The notes under the pieces were generated by a model. The model saw only the letters and a program-made list of their open reading frames with translations. It was not told the DNA's origin and did no database searches. Shown one piece after another: positions 33,150 through 45,097 of a stretch of DNA of 64,000 bases. Source of the stretch: Lepidostoma basale (Eukaryota; Arthropoda; Insecta; Trichoptera; Lepidostomatidae). The stretch spans positions 434,001-498,000 of the forward strand of contig JAHDVF020000903.1 in NCBI GenBank assembly GCA_022606425.2, in the 5' to 3' direction. Both the position numbers and the translations under genes were made by a program. The stretch's first letter is position 1; every line of letters starts with the position of its first letter.

Positions 33150-33560
33150 TATTTTAAGAAGTATGAAATTAGAACAAATGCATCAGGAATGAGATATCTT
33201 AGACGAATATCTAGAAAATTTGTGTACATCGAATGGTGTTCCAAAAATTAATTTTGCATTCAAAAATCGATCCAAAAACGATAAGAATTATGTTTTTGTA
33301 CCGACCCTTATGTGTAGAAGTGAAACATGGAACTGGCAAGAAATATGAAAGTAGTATAACTGCAGTTAAAATGAGATCTCTTAGACGACCGTGTATTAAT
33401 TTTTACATGATAGTATCAAACGCAAATCTAAAAAATGAAAGCAGTGCTAGTGAAGGTGTTTTGAACAAAATAATGAATGTGTGCATGACACGTTGTACGT
33501 TGTAAGTGTGCATGACACGTTGTACAATGTTGAGGAACCGACAGAAGCCCATTATTTCTG
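33150..33560 (+). pseudogene. Two old (TTAG)n-type LINE fragments
   Basis: 33150-33215 reads an EIRTNASGMRYLRRIS-like block. 33290-33505 reads PLCVEVKHGTGKKYESSITA, VKMRSLRRPC, then SASEGVLNKIMN and CMTRC, parallel to 'SETWNWQ..', 'EMRYLRR.C', 'GVINKIM' and 'ACMTRC' in the copy at 43887. The end keeps a PIISDD-like degraded 3' block. Confidence 0.6.
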
Positions 33561-33599
33561 ATGATTAGTTAGTTTAAATACTATTTCGGGAAACTTTAA

Positions 33600-33760
33600 T
33601 TATGTTTTACGAGTGTGTCTCGATTGTGTGGCGATGAGGTTCGCAACCCATCCCACCGCGTATCCCGTGGGGACGAAAAGAAAAGGATGGGGTGCCGCAT
33701 CGGTTAAAGTGTGGCAGTCCATTCTTTCTGCCTACCCCTTCGTTAGAAAGTTAGTTAGAA
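33600..33760 (+). mobile_element. SINE copy, (TTAG)n type, 5'-truncated
   Basis: Contains gtggcgatgaggttcgcaac, gtggcagtccattctttctg and a mutated tail (cttcgttagaaagttagtta). Confidence 0.75.
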
Positions 33761-33799
33761 TGTGTCTCATTTGTCTTCCGAGTGCACTGTCAAACATTT

Positions 33800-34470
33800 T
33801 ATAGTGACTTAGCAAGGTGAAAAGTATTACTTTTGTATATTACAATAAAGGTTCGAGAGTGCGTATGTTTTCAAATATATTAAATAATTTATATAAAATT
33901 CTACACTAATTCAAGCAATAGATATAGACAATGACTTTGTGCGTGCGTTTATCAATAAATTGCCCTTTTGATATAAGCACACCGTTAATACTATTCGATT
34001 ATTAATTATTGCCTTAACGCTTAGAACATAATCACTTACATTTAAAACATAAATGTTATTAATAATAAAACTTACTACTAGCCCTATGGATAACTATTAT
34101 AATATCAATAGAAATATCATTTCTTCTATTGCCTTTATAAATATACGGTTATTTTAAAAATTTATTATTAATTATTTAATAAAAATAATCAGATGATGTT
34201 GCATTACAAAATGCAATTAAATGAACTAATCATTGTTGTGCTAATGACGTCGTGGTTATTTTTTTAGTTAACCTTGGATTAACTCCGATAATCTTATTTT
34301 ATTAGATACCAATTTGTTTTACAATAAAACGGACACGATCATGATTAAAATTTGTTTAATAATAATATGTATTCAGAGATGATAATAAAGCGACGAAAAA
34401 AACTTGAGCCTATCACAGTATGATTCCAATTTACGTATAAGAAAACGATCAAAGCCTATTATGGGTTAGA
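33800..34470. other. AT-rich stretch, no gene seen
   Basis: No recognised feature. Confidence 0.4.
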
Positions 34471-34479
34471 TGATTCTCG

Positions 34480-35040
34480 AAACCAGTAGCCGGATCGATA
34501 ATATTCCATCGTTCGAAATATGCAACGTAATGATCTCTGAATGAAAGAATTCTGAACCCCAACCTTCCCTTACGCCCGGACATCGGGGCTGCCGCGGGCG
34601 AGCGGCTAATGTGATCGACGTGCGAATCAACCTTTAGGTTTAATTTCATCTCATCCTCTTTTTACTCCATGGGCCCTAACCGCGAGAACGGGACAGCTGC
34701 CCGTTCATTCATGGTTTTAATGGAAGTATGCATCTCCCGCTCGCATGCACCTGACCAGATGATGAAGCCTTTTTTGGAGTTCCAATTTAATCATAGTTTT
34801 ATTTTCGTTGCCGGACCTCTCTGATGACAATATTTGTATGGACGGTATGGAAATACAAATCGAAGGAGGAAAAAAACGTGTCGAATCGATATACGGACGG
34901 GCATAATCGTGCATTGAATATCGAAGTATATCCATCGGAGTATTCCATTGTAAACAGTAGATTTGTAAGTTATTTTGTGATCGGACTTTTGTGCTGCCGT
35001 CTGAGGCTTCCTGATCAGGTTAGAGTATAAAGGAGTTACT
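34480..35040. other. GC-balanced island, possibly single copy
   Basis: cccttacgcccggacatcgg (34567) and ggggctgccgcgggcgagcg (34586) sit in a ~550-bp complex stretch with no repeat match. Short frames on both strands (34449-34649 minus; 34824-35030 plus) show no domain. Confidence 0.4.
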
Positions 35041-35589
35041 CTTGACGGGAAATGTTGAATATTTTTTCAAATTCTTGGTTCCTTTCTACGTTGGACTTAA
35101 TCATGTAAAGTTTTTATAACAATAAACAGTGAGACAACAAAAATTCTTTCGCTCGCTGAATGCAACTCTCGCTTCAATAACAATAAAGTAGCTCTTCCTT
35201 CTGACAACGAGATTACGTGTTTAATTTGAGCGGTTGCGAAAAAAGCAACGCTTCGTAAAAAATATATTTGCATTCCGTTATGATTGTCACTCACTTTTAA
35301 ATGTTGAATTACAGAACTGTGGCCGCTGTAAGAAGTTAATAATGTTTTTAGACAAATAAAATATCTGCTATATTTCTTTCCTCACGTTATGCGATGCTAC
35401 GTAGTTTTTAAGCCCAATAAATCCATTATCGATTACAATGTTCATAGAATAGCGAAACGTTAGCAGAGGCATTTATATGTAAAGGTATCTATCTACAGTG
35501 GCAGCTTTTGATTTTTTTTCGTGTCTACAAACATAAGGAAATAATATATTTTTTAAATACCTTAGAAATGTAAATTATTTAACAATAAA

Positions 35590-35715
35590 TATTTTTCTCG
35601 ACATGTTTCGAAGACTCAAGAGAACGATATATGGTAAACCTAGATTATATAGTCCTCCCGTTAATGAAGGTGAACCTTTAACCATATAGAGAAAAATGAA
35701 CTCAGAAGCGGAAAA
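35590..35715. repeat. Fold-back relic, family P9
   Basis: ttttctcgacatgtttcgaa at the left and a weaker mirrored end (tatagagaaaaatgaactc) at the right; matches 54010-54150 in order (cgatacgtttcgagggt there). Confidence 0.5.
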
Positions 35716-36184
35716 AACAATGTTTTAATTCATAAAAAAATCATCATTGTCGAATTCCACAGGAAGTTAAAAATCTAAAAAATAAATATTTCATACAAGT
35801 AAATTAGGAAAATGTGTATTGTGAACTTGTGACATATTCGATTTTTTTTAAATATAGTTAAAGTATTAAAACCGAGAAAAAATATTTATGCATGAGTAAA
35901 ATATAAAATTGAGGAAAATTTGTCAAACCCATATTATTTTTAAAAAATGCTATAGGTATGGTTGAGAAATACTAATTTGATTTTTGAAAAATTTTGGATC
36001 AGTTCGTCGTGTATATAAAAATTTGTAAACATATTTATAAGCTATTTATATCATTAATTTAGTGTTATTACACTTAAGTAAGCTGGGTAAGACAAACCCG
36101 AAGATGGCAGCGAACTTAAAACTACAATTACAAGTGGAATAACACCAAAAATTTGTTCATGATAAATAACATAATAATTATTTT

Positions 36185-36510
36185 TTCCTACAAAGTCTTC
36201 TTCTTCATCTTCCTTGTTGTAGACCTGTGTGGTCTGTTCTCCAGAGTATTGCTCTTCCTGTGAAATAGATTCCCAGCTATCCTTCCATCTTTTAGGAGGT
36301 CTTCCACGAGGACGAGTCCCATGAGGCTGATTTTGCAATGCAATATAGGGGAGTCTGGTGGTGTCCATTCTTTAAACATGACCGTACCTTTTTCGCTGTC
36401 TGCTCCATCTTATAATATCCTCAACCTCACATATCTCTCTTATTCTGGTGTTCCTCGCGCGATCTCTCAATGTCTTGTCTGCTATCGTCCTCGGTGTCTT
36501 AATTCCTATA
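36185..36510 (-). pseudogene. LINE 3' end, (GAA)n-tail family
   Basis: Minus strand: a degraded KTLRTIAGK..RERNTR..I block, EGYYKMEQTAKKRYGHV-type region, then DTTRLPYIALQNQPHGTRPR and GRPPKRWKDSWESISQ, TTQVYNKEDEEED (translated GAA tail). The closest to a complete C-terminus of this family. Confidence 0.8.
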
Positions 36511-36879
36511 TAAGTAAAACTAAAAAAAAAAATAACATTTTCAACAGATTTTTTTCTGCATACCTACCCCAAACGAAACGTCATAAGATTTCTTTAAAAT
36601 TAGTATGATACGTACACACTTTTCCTGGGAATATTTTTGTTTCAAATCGATTTATTTTCAAAAAATATGCCGTTCTCGTAATTAGTTATATAAAAAAATC
36701 AACTGTCACTGTAGTATATACAGGTATACATGCAGGTATATACGTGCTACGTGAGTACGTTAATATGTAATATAATAGAAATAAAGGCATTTACGAATGG
36801 TAATGGAAATGAAATCAATTTATTTCAGAATCGAAGGCAATTCATGATTAAAATATGCATAACAAAACCTTTTGTGGCT

Positions 36880-37200
36880 TCGTTTTCATCAACCATTACA
36901 GGCGCAATATTATTACTTCGTGTATCGCACGGCCGCGCGCGTGTGTGCGGCGCGTATGGCCGTGTGAATGGACGTTCGGACAGGATGCTTTAGCAATCCG
37001 ATACTGATAAATTGTATGACAATGCTGTCCACAATATTTTCATAATAAACCCACTCCCCGGAAATTTAGATGGGCCCGTCTCCATTGTCGAATATTATAT
37101 TACAATTTACAATGTGAACACTCGCCGCGGATTAAATTAACGTCGACGTACTTGGGTGGGTATATTCACTTGACGTCGGCACGTTTATGAAGGTGATCAA
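36880..37200. other. GC-balanced island with CpG-rich core
   Basis: cacggccgcgcgcgtgtgtg (36930) and ggcgcgtatggccgtgtgaa (36949) stand out. No repeat match; a regulatory role is possible. Confidence 0.4.
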
Positions 37201-37204
37201 CATT

Positions 37205-37440
37205 TTAAACAAATTAATATGAATGAAAACGTCAGTTTTCTAGAAGTTTTCATATATTTTATGGGAGTGACATGAATCGTCATTCTACGGCACTATCAAA
37301 TGATATTTGATAATGGCAAAGAAAGGCGAAGCATGTCATTCCCATAAAATATAATAAAACTTCTAGAAAACAGACATTTTCATTAAAATTTTAAATTTAA
37401 AATGGAATTTTACATCATTCTTCAAGAAACAATAAAGAAC
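37205..37440. repeat. Fold-back element P5, near complete
   Basis: Left: aatgaaaacgtcagttttct..agaagttttcatatatttta..tgggagtgacatgaatcgtc. Turn: caaatgatatttgataatgg. Right: aggcgaagcatgtcattccc..ataaaatataataaaacttc..tagaaaacagacattttcat, then ttttacatcattcttcaaga. Arms ~85-110 bp. Confidence 0.9.
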
Positions 37441-37894
37441 ATTTTTGACAATTTGATAAAAAAAATAATGTTAACAACATTAACAATGTTTGAATTTGAA
37501 ATTGGTCAAAACCCATTTTTACTATGTTTCAGGATTTTTATTGATATATGTATCATTGTATTATATATTTTTATTAATATTAATAACCTGCTAGGATGCT
37601 ACAGAAGTAAGCTGGTTTTGACAAATGATACGATTGGCTGTGGTTTCAAATTTAGAACAAATAAAGAAAACTTTCAACCCATCATGTACCTAAAGGAAAT
37701 TGCGGTAGATCGAACTAACCATGTCCCAGCGAAATTGATCAACGAAACTATATGATACGATGATGGCATAAGTGCAATAAGAACGCAAGGATAAGAAGAA
37801 ATGGAATAAGCTTTCCTCTGTTTTCTGCAAACTATTTCGAAGACTTGATATGACTTATTTGGCTGTATGTAAATTAATTATAATGCAAATTTAT

Positions 37895-38790
37895 AAGTCA
37901 CTGTGCATGATTTGACAGACCGTCTACAGATCCAAAAAGGTGTCAGACAGGGAGACACATTGTCTCCAAAACTGTTTACAAATGTCTTGGAAGACATGTT
38001 GAAGACACTGAACTGGACGAACCATAGATTGAACATAAATGGAGTATATTTGTCTCACTTGGGATTCGCTGATGACATAATTCGGTTGTCGGATTCTCCC
38101 TAACAACTCCGAGAAATGCTGGAAGTTTTAAATGAATCATTTCTAAAAATTGGGCTTAAAATGAGTATTACAAAGACATAAATAATGACTAACACACAAA
38201 TTGAAGACATTAAAATCCGCAATAAAAATGCAGAAGTGGTGGATGAATATGTGTACCTTGGTCATCTGTTGGCTTTTGGAAGAGGGGGTCAAGTCAAGGA
38301 GATTGATAGGAGAATACAGCTTGGTTGGTCTGCATTTGGAAGGCTGGGTCTTCAAGTCAAACATGACACAAAATTTAAAAACAAAAGTGCCGGAGCAATG
38401 TGTGTTACCTGTGATGACATATGAATGCGAGACGTGGAATTTATCTAAAGAAGCGGTGGACAAAATTAAAGTTACAAACCGGGCCATGGAAATATCCATG
38501 TTAGGTATCTCACTTCGATACCATATACCCAACGTGGAGATTAGAAGACGCACCAAGGTCACCGATATAGGGATACGCATTGCAAGGATGAAGTGGCAAC
38601 GGGATGGGCATGTGTGGGGCACGGGATGATGAAAGATGGAGCCAGAGGGTTACTGAATGGAGGCCAAAGTTGGGCTGAAGAAGTACCAGGTAGGGCGAAG
38701 ATATTGTGCGGACAGTGGGAAGGGCCTGGAGAATAATGGCGAAAGACCGAAAGTCCAGCAGTGGATGGAGACAAACTGACGAAGAATTAT
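37895..38790 (+). pseudogene. RTE-type LINE: reverse transcriptase 3' half
   Basis: Starts inside the palm: HDLTDRLQIQKGVRQGDTLS, PKLFTNVLEDMLKTLNW, INGVYLSHLGFADDIIRLSD (FADD box; the motif is usually [FY]ADD), then a stop at 38101. Continues MSITKT, VDEYVYLGHLLAFG, IDRRIQLGWSAFGRL. A frameshift near 38395 leads to MTYECETWNLSKEAVDKIKV, MEISMLGISLRYHIPNVEIR, RRTKVTDIGIRIARMKWQRD, GHV, and lastly a TVGRAWRIMAKDRK block. The order GVRQGD, ADD, YLGH, ECETW, MLGISL, WQ.DGHV, W...A.DR is RTE-clade. The endonuclease and N-terminal half of the RT are missing. Confidence 0.9.
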
Positions 38791-38999
38791 TTTTTTATCC
38801 TACCAACCCAACTCTTTTTATTGTTATAATTATTATTCCATCCGTATACCAGTGTATCCCTAATCTCTGTAACCTAAATATCAAGCAATCACCATTATTA
38901 ATAATCGCCCTTAAGACTTCCATAATGATTATTTAAGACCATACAGCAGAAAGAAAGAACGGATACATTTGCAACGGCAAAATTTACTCATACAAAAAA

Positions 39000-39520
39000 G
39001 TTTGTACTATTGAAGCCTGATCGTGTTAAAATTTGGGTTCAATTTATTCTAAAAATCTTCACCGGAGGAAACTTAAAAAATACTTATTAAATATCGATAA
39101 AAAGAAAACTATTAATCTTAGTAGTGTTTAAATTACTGTAAAAGTATATAAGTTTATCAAAAAAAAAACAATTAATTTCAAGGTATTTTAATTAATTAGT
39201 AATTTAATAAATTAGCACTTTAGCGAAAATAGCCATTGAAACAATCTTTGCAAAAACGGGCAGTAAATTCCAGCTGGTAGATTGTATTAAACTGACGTAC
39301 TGCAATCATATGTTGAAAACCACTAACAGACTCGTGAGTGGTTTATTATCCCCAGATAAAATGGTATTTAATTGAACTTAAAAATAAGCAGGGTTTTATT
39401 TATGATTTGGAGTGTTTATTACCGACATTAATTTCCAGCGGCTGCTTACGCTTAACACCGAAACACTCGCCGTGATTTAGTTAACCCGCTGCTACCCAAA
39501 AAATTATATCATAACATTTT
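39000..39520. other. AT-rich stretch, no gene seen
   Basis: No recognised feature. Confidence 0.4.
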
Positions 39521-39522
39521 TT

Positions 39523-40250
39523 AATTGTATCTCAATAGAGACGAAGACGTAAACTGGAAACTGAACATGGATGATCAAGGTGTTTACAGGACTTATGAAC
39601 TGTCATTCATGTTCAGTTTCCAGTTTACGTCTTCGTCTCTATTGAGATACAATTAAAATTTGAATTAACCACCCTTTGGTGTAAATCCAGGATTTCGTAT
39701 ACAGGTATAAGTATACATTCACAAATATTTGGTCTTCAAATATTCTGGTCAAATTCTTTGGCATATAGAATGGAATAATTCTCCTAGCGGATTCTAACAA
39801 TATGTTAGGCGACAGCCTTCGCATTGTGTTAATAAGGTAGTTTGCTAAATGCCGAAAATCATTCTCCATAGATGGCGTTAGTGGGTCGGTTGTATAGGTT
39901 AATTCTTGAAAAAATTCACAAGTGCAACCAAATCTACATAGATGGCTGACTGAAACTGACACGTGAAGATAAATATGGATTTTGAAGTATATATACATCT
40001 TCCAAAAATTTGTCATGCATGATCACAATAACAAAGGTGGAATGGGGAATGTTGTAATTACATAAAGCGTGCGCTTAACCCAACCAATGACAGGTCATAA
40101 GTCCTGTAAACACCTTGATCATCCATGTTCAGTTTCCAGTTTACGTCTTCGTCTCTATTGAGATACAATTAAAATTTGAATTAACCACCCTTTGGTGTAA
40201 ATCCAGGATTTCGTATACAGGTATAAGTATACATTCACAAATATTTGATC
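39523..40250. repeat. Direct-plus-inverted repeat structure (~130-bp repeats, ~515 apart)
   Basis: Block D: gttcagtttccagtttacgt to cattcacaaatattt occurs at ~39610-39733 and again, identical by eye, at ~40126-40249. Its first ~55 bp plus an adjacent gatcatcc/aaggtgtttacagg stretch also occur inverted at ~39525-39595 (ttaattgtatctcaatagag..gaaactgaacatggatgatc). So there is a left inverted arm, then D, ~390 bp of unique DNA, then arm plus D. Near-perfect identity implies recent duplication. Direct and inverted terminal repeats together resemble Penelope-like or retrotransposon-dimer arrangements, but no enzyme is seen. Confidence 0.75.
39639..40016 (-). CDS. Hypothetical 125-codon open frame
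   Basis: Starts MTNFWKMYIYFKIHIYLHVS and later reads PLTPSMENDFRHLANYLINT, MRRLSPNILLESARRIIPFY and MPKNLTRIFEDQIFV. I recognise no family. The middle is less AT-driven than random frames here and looks helical with alternating charged residues. It spans the unique centre of the repeat structure at 39523-40250 and its 3' end reads into the left D repeat, so it may belong to that element. It may also be chance. Confidence 0.3.
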   Translation of the reverse strand: MTNFWKMYIYFKIHIYLHVSVSVSHLCRFGCTCEFFQELTYTTDPLTPSMENDFRHLANYLINTMRRLSPNILLESARRIIPFYMPKNLTRIFEDQIFVNVYLYLYTKSWIYTKGWLIQILIVSQ

Positions 40251-40388
40251 ATAACATTTCCCTGAAATTCATAACATTTCCACGAATTTCATTACATTTA
40301 CCCCAAATTCATAACAATTACCCCAAATTCATAACATTTACCCAAAATGTATAAATTTACCCAAAATTCATAGCATTTACCCGAAATT
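40249..40388. repeat. Minisatellite, ~20-bp unit
   Basis: About seven units of the type 'aaattcataacatttacccc', diverging at both ends. It abuts the right D repeat exactly. Confidence 0.85.
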
Positions 40389-40404
40389 AAAAATATCCTG
40401 TTTT

Positions 40405-40700
40405 TAACTGTATTCAATGTCATCTTCTTCTTGTTCCTCTCCCATCGGAGGTTAGACAACATCATGACTATTTTTTTCTTTTGATACAACAGATCAAAAT
40501 TGGGATGTTGTGCTGCAATTGAACCATTCGCGAAGGTTTTTTAGCCATATTTTTGTTCTTCCCCCTACATTTCATTTTCAGTTCATTTTATCTTGAATTT
40601 TTGGCATGTTTAGTATTAATCGTTCTCCAGTTTTGTATGCTTCATGGTCATCATAATTCATTATTTTCTTCATTCTCTGCAGTACTTCCTCGTATTTAAT
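40405..40700 (-). pseudogene. LINE 3' end, 'WLKNLREW' family, GAAGAAGA tail
   Basis: Minus strand: RGRTKIWLKNLREWFNCSTT, then a VMMLSNLRWERNKKKM end and cttcttcttg (tail) at 40426. Parallels 'SWLRNIREWTG' and 'VIANL' of the copies at 14960 and 56085. Confidence 0.6.
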
Positions 40701-40739
40701 CTACTGATTTAAATTCTCCAATATCTTAAGCCTACCCAA

Positions 40740-42265
40740 AAAAGTTTTTTTGAAAATTCATTATACCATATAAAAATAAAAAAAACAATTGAATATTTTA
40801 ATAAAAATGGACTTCAATCTTATACATTTTCTAAATATATAGGTACGAGTATAAACATTTTTTTCAGTTTATAAACTATTAACTGCTTCACAGATAATGA
40901 AATAATTATTTTGATATATTTCAAAACTAATGTTTTCAAACAATTTTTTTACTATTGTGGGTCTATGCCGTGAATTAAACAGGGCATTATGTCAATGTTC
41001 TCCAATATCAGAATTGTAAAATAAAATATTCAGATTTCGAACCTGATGATGCCAAAACTGGCCAGTGAAACAGCAGTGAAACCTCAGGAATAATGTGGCA
41101 CACGGATTTTTTTTTTATTATAATACATATTTTTATTTTATTTCGAATAATGAAATTTTTTTTAAATAATTATTTTATATTATAAATTAATGTTTTAACT
41201 TATGTTTTTTTAAATTGTATCAATATGAAACATCTTAAGTTTGGGTGATAATGGGTTACAATTATACAATTCGAGAGCGATCTACTACAGCGGTAGAGTA
41301 TACTTGAATATTTCAACTCTCAGAGTAAATATGTTCACGTTTATTTTTGGTATATTGGGCCCTTGCCGTTGAGTTTTGAGGAATTCTCTTCTGCCGATGG
41401 ATGAATTCGTGTTTTAATAGCAGGCTCTTTTGAGTCCGATGCACACGCGTATGCACATGTGTTAGTTGAATATTGGTCTCACAACTGATTATTTTCATTG
41501 GTTGGATTGTCTTATCTCATAAACATTTATCCATCGTTGGTGGTGCCGTTAAACATCGCTTGAGGAATGGTACGAAACACTGATATATTTGAGTTGGTTG
41601 TGTACCACACTAGCAACCTATATATTTGTGTATGTATTCTATTCATTTATAAAATTCTAAATCAAACCATCACTAATCACGGACTAGAAAATCGGGACGA
41701 GTCAACCATCAAAAGAAATACAACTAACAAATAAATTGATATTTGAATGGTGGCCAAAAGAAATAAAAGCAATTATTGAAGAAATATCTACTTGTCAGCA
41801 TTCTCTATTTAATACCGAACAAATCGTGGGTGAAGAGATGTCACAAAATTTGCGTTTAAACTGCAACAGCAGACATTGTGAGATTATTTGTATCCTCTGA
41901 AATTCGAGATGATCAATGAAAATAATTTCATAGATACAATCATACATTTATTTACTTTACATATAATAAGTTATATGTATTCAAAATACAGTTTTACCTT
42001 GGCATGCGGTACAAAACGAAAATAAGTAAATAAGTGGATTTGAAAAGAGAACATACATAGCAAACAAAAGAAAAGTCAAGCAGTAAAAGCATATAGTAAT
42101 TGTCCCTTATAATAATTTATATCCTACGTTAGGATCAAAAGATTATTCCCACAAGGAAAACTCATTTGAAGGGTGGTATTACATAGGTATTAATTGGTTT
42201 AAACAATCAAATTAAATAATATAGAAAAAAATATTATACATAACTTAAAATAACAGTAAACTTAT
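40740..42265. other. AT-rich stretch, no gene seen
   Basis: At 41043-41090 a lone core-like block occurs (cctgatgatgccaaaactgg then cagtgaaac). Otherwise no frame or repeat recognised; a moderately GC-balanced stretch spans 41330-41560. Confidence 0.4.
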
Positions 42266-42268
42266 TAA

Positions 42269-42413
42269 CACGTGATGATTTCAACATACGTTGACGAAAC
42301 AGCTGTCGAGAAAAATAAAAAAATAATAAAAAATTGTGATTCCATAAACAAGGTATTATATTTGAACAGTTAATAATGTTTAAGTGTCATAGTGTTTTGG
42401 CCAAAGCAATGGA
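42269..42413. repeat. Fold-back P1, single arm
   Basis: acgtgatgatttcaacatac, gttgacgaaacagctgtcga and the tail gtgttttggccaaagcaatg: right arm only. Confidence 0.75.
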
Positions 42414-42424
42414 CCACAATTAAT

Positions 42425-42892
42425 CTCTTCTTCTTAGTCGTATGCCTCATGATTGAGGGTCGTATCCATCCTGTAAACTATTGACCATGGCGTGCCATGC
42501 GCTCCTGTCACCCGTCAGTCTCCAGTCTGCAGCTAATGAGAGTCCAGTCATATCCCTGATTTGATCGGACCAGCGGCTCGGTGGTCATCCTTGTGGTCGC
42601 CTTCCCTCCACTTTGCCCATGAAGATGAGGTTTTCAAGATTCTCCTGATCTCTCCAATGTGTCCAAAATATTTCAGCACTCTTTGAGAGCACATCCGCGA
42701 AAGTCTTGCCTTGATACCCAGCTTGTCGATGATTGACTGGTTTGTTCTTTTTGCAGCCAGGGTATACGAAGCATTCGTCGCCATCGTCAATTTTGGACCT
42801 CTCTGATGTTCGCATAGTCCAAGATTCACAATATCTAAGGAATATGGAGAAAACAAGGGTTTCAACCAGTCTCATTAATGTCATCTCATCTT
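42425..42892 (-). mobile_element. 5'-truncated LINE 3' part, GAAGAAG tail, 14-bp TSD
   Basis: Flanked by ggaccacaattaat (42411-42424) and ggactacaattaat (42893-42906), one mismatch. Minus strand in two frames: RLVETLVFSIFLRYCESWTM, RTSERSKIDDGD, then CKKNKPVNHRQAGYQG / NQSIIDKLGIKARLSRMCSQ, RVLKYFGHI, ENLIFMGKVEGRRPQG, and a degraded end with DQIRD-type block. This is the post-RT region of another LINE type ('LVFSI.LYGCESW', 'RLS..C..R.L.YFGHI', 'GKVEGRRP.GR'). It inserted next to the P1 arm. Confidence 0.85.
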
Positions 42893-43109
42893 GGACTACA
42901 ATTAATATATTTATTTAAATTTGCAAACTTCTGTTATCTTCTTGTTCTTTCTTATTTCAATGAAAAAACTACTGTCAGATAAAGTCAATTCTAGAGTCAA
43001 GAGACTACGCTACTAAGTATGGAAACCAAAACATCGTCAGTAAACATATAAGAACAAACTGGGTATTACTGTAAATACTAAAAATAACTACTTACATATT
43101 TTATGTGAA

Positions 43110-43400
43110 TCTTTCGCGTGTGTTTGCATCACTAGCCCACCTATCAAATGAAACAAAACAAATCCGATGCAGTCGTAGGAATATCGGATCTGCCAGTTAA
43201 AATGAATTAACGATTATCTCGCATCAGTTGCATCTCACCCTGTTGTGTTTTATTAGGGCCACGTCATAAAATCACTGACATCCAGTGTAAATAATCCGCC
43301 GCTGGAATCGGTCAAGGAGGTGGTATGGGAAATAGATTCCGTGGTTCTGGATCCCGCCGATGACAATAAAAGCTGAAGAACAACACTAGAACGCACGCCC
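43110..43400. other. GC-balanced island, possibly single copy
   Basis: cgccgctggaatcggtcaag (43300) and gatcccgccgatgacaataa (43350) with no repeat match. An ordinary frame is absent. Confidence 0.35.
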
Positions 43401-43857
43401 AGGGATTTGGGCAGTAAAATTATGATTGTTTTCCATTGCTATTTCGGATATACACGCCGCGCATGCATTTGTTCCCAGCCCCATCTTTATCTATGCGCCT
43501 GTGTGTGTAGAGTCACTCCGCCATCCAATCTCAGAACACCCACGAACGATACATCGAACTGTATGTTAATACACTTTTTTGGTTCGTAAACTGAACTGTA
43601 TGAAGCTTGATGAAAACATAATGTATATATACGTTTTGAAGAAGGAACATTTTACTATCTTGTGTACGTACATTGTAATTTAGTGATTTAATATTGACAA
43701 ATTAACCATGGTCAATTATAATAAAAGAATAATACATTTATAATTTTTTTAACTTATATGTGTAAAGTGCAGTTTTATTACATATAGGTACATTGGTTTC
43801 AACCAATTTTGGTTGTTTGGTGTTATTATTTGGTTCACAAAAACTAAATACACATTG

Positions 43858-44475
43858 ATTGTTTCTTGAACAATGATATAAAACTTAACTAACTAACTAA
43901 CCATCACGACGTCTCCCCGAAGGGGTAGGCAGAAAGAATGGACTACCACACTTTTTTTTTTTACATATTTCTCTCGCTTCCTCATCGTGTCATGCAAGCG
44001 CGTTGATTTCTCTGACTCCTCACGTGGCCGACATTCAATTATTGATTTATTTGATCGTGCCACGTTTTCCTTGGTCTTCCTCTATTTCTTGTTCCATTTA
44101 CATCGTAAACATATATTTTTTTTACCATTCTGTCTTCGTTCATTCATTCCATATATCCAAACCGTCTTAATGATTCTTTCATTATTTTGTTTATAACACC
44201 ATCATTCGCACCGCATTCACTTCTCATATTTTCATTCGATACTCTATCATACACAGAGTATCCACACATTCGTCTAGGATATCTCATTTCTACTTTCATC
44301 CTTCTTTTGCCAGTTTCATGCTAAAATATAAAACTTCATATTAAAATAATTGATACGAACGAATGCTCCTGTTTTGTAGAAGTTTTATTATATTATAATA
44401 TATTTTACGGGAATGACAATTTTCGACTTGCTACGGCAAAAAAACTTCTAGAAAACAGATGTACAGATTCGTATT
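43858..44475. repeat. Fold-back P5 split by a LINE insertion
   Basis: Left end attgtttcttgaacaatgat at 43858; after the LINE it resumes with cttcatattaaaataattga, gttttgtagaagttttatta, acgggaatgacaattttcga, then a short right arm (aaaaaacttctagaaaacag). The right arm is shortened. Confidence 0.8.
43887..44325 (-). mobile_element. (TTAG)n LINE, 5'-truncated, 11-bp TSD
   Basis: Flanked by ATATAAAACTT (43876-43886 and 44326-44336). Minus strand: VEMRYPRRMCGYSVYDRVSN, ENMRSECGANDGVINKIMKE, SLRRFGYME (stop), RMVKKIYVYDVNGTRNRGRP, RKTWHDQINQ, ACMTRC, and a degraded SILSAYPFGET before TTAG units. A 12-T run near 43960 replaces part of the coding end. Reference copy for the family that shares its 3' end with the SINE. 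Confidence 0.9.
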
Positions 44476-44499
44476 TTTTACTTTGTGTACCACAGGTTA

Positions 44500-44707
44500 T
44501 TTGAGCCCAATAACTGTATACAATTTATTTCAGCTATTATATTGATTCTCATGTCATGTGGAAGGTAGCCAATCTATCGCCATTTTATTGTCACTTGAAT
44601 TCTACACCAGACCAAAGATAGTGTGACAATCACACTGCTATCGCCGGGAATCGAACTTGGGAACTTCATATGGAAGTCAGAGTTCTTACTACTCTGCCAC
44701 GAAGGTC
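44500..44707 (-). mobile_element. tRNA-derived SINE (type A)
   Basis: On the minus strand starts gaccttcgtggcagagtagt (A-box-like TGGCAGAGTAG), with B-box-like AGTTCGATTCC, then gcagtgtgattgtcacacta and a body (gacaataaaatggcgataga). A second copy at 58571-59045 is split by SINE B. The B box fits the GGTTCGANTCC consensus well. Confidence 0.85.
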
Positions 44708-45097
44708 AACGTTTGTTATTAATTATCTCAAAGTAAATAATTATCTCAAATCTTATTTTATGATGTTGATCTCAAACCTTCTTAATAAATATAATCGTAT
44801 GTGGAGAGTATCATCCTATGTGCTGGCGTGTTATTTAGTGGTGTTCATTAGATGTTATGAGCCAACATTGTCTCCGCAAACAGAGAAGGCAATAACTGAA
44901 TACAGCAATAATACCACCCGCCCTCCCTCCTCACACTCCCTTTCAGGCAGGGTGACATCTAAATCATTAAATTACACGTGGTTGTATATGTGAGTCATGT
45001 GACGTCATCGTATTTTATCAAAGTAATATCACACGTAAATCGTGTTTCATTTTATTACATTTGTTATTATAATATAATATAATACATTATTATAAAA

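Noticed and set aside
40115..40354. 79-codon plus-strand frame
   Set aside because: It covers the direct repeat and the 20-bp minisatellite; the repeated peptide mirrors the DNA repeat.
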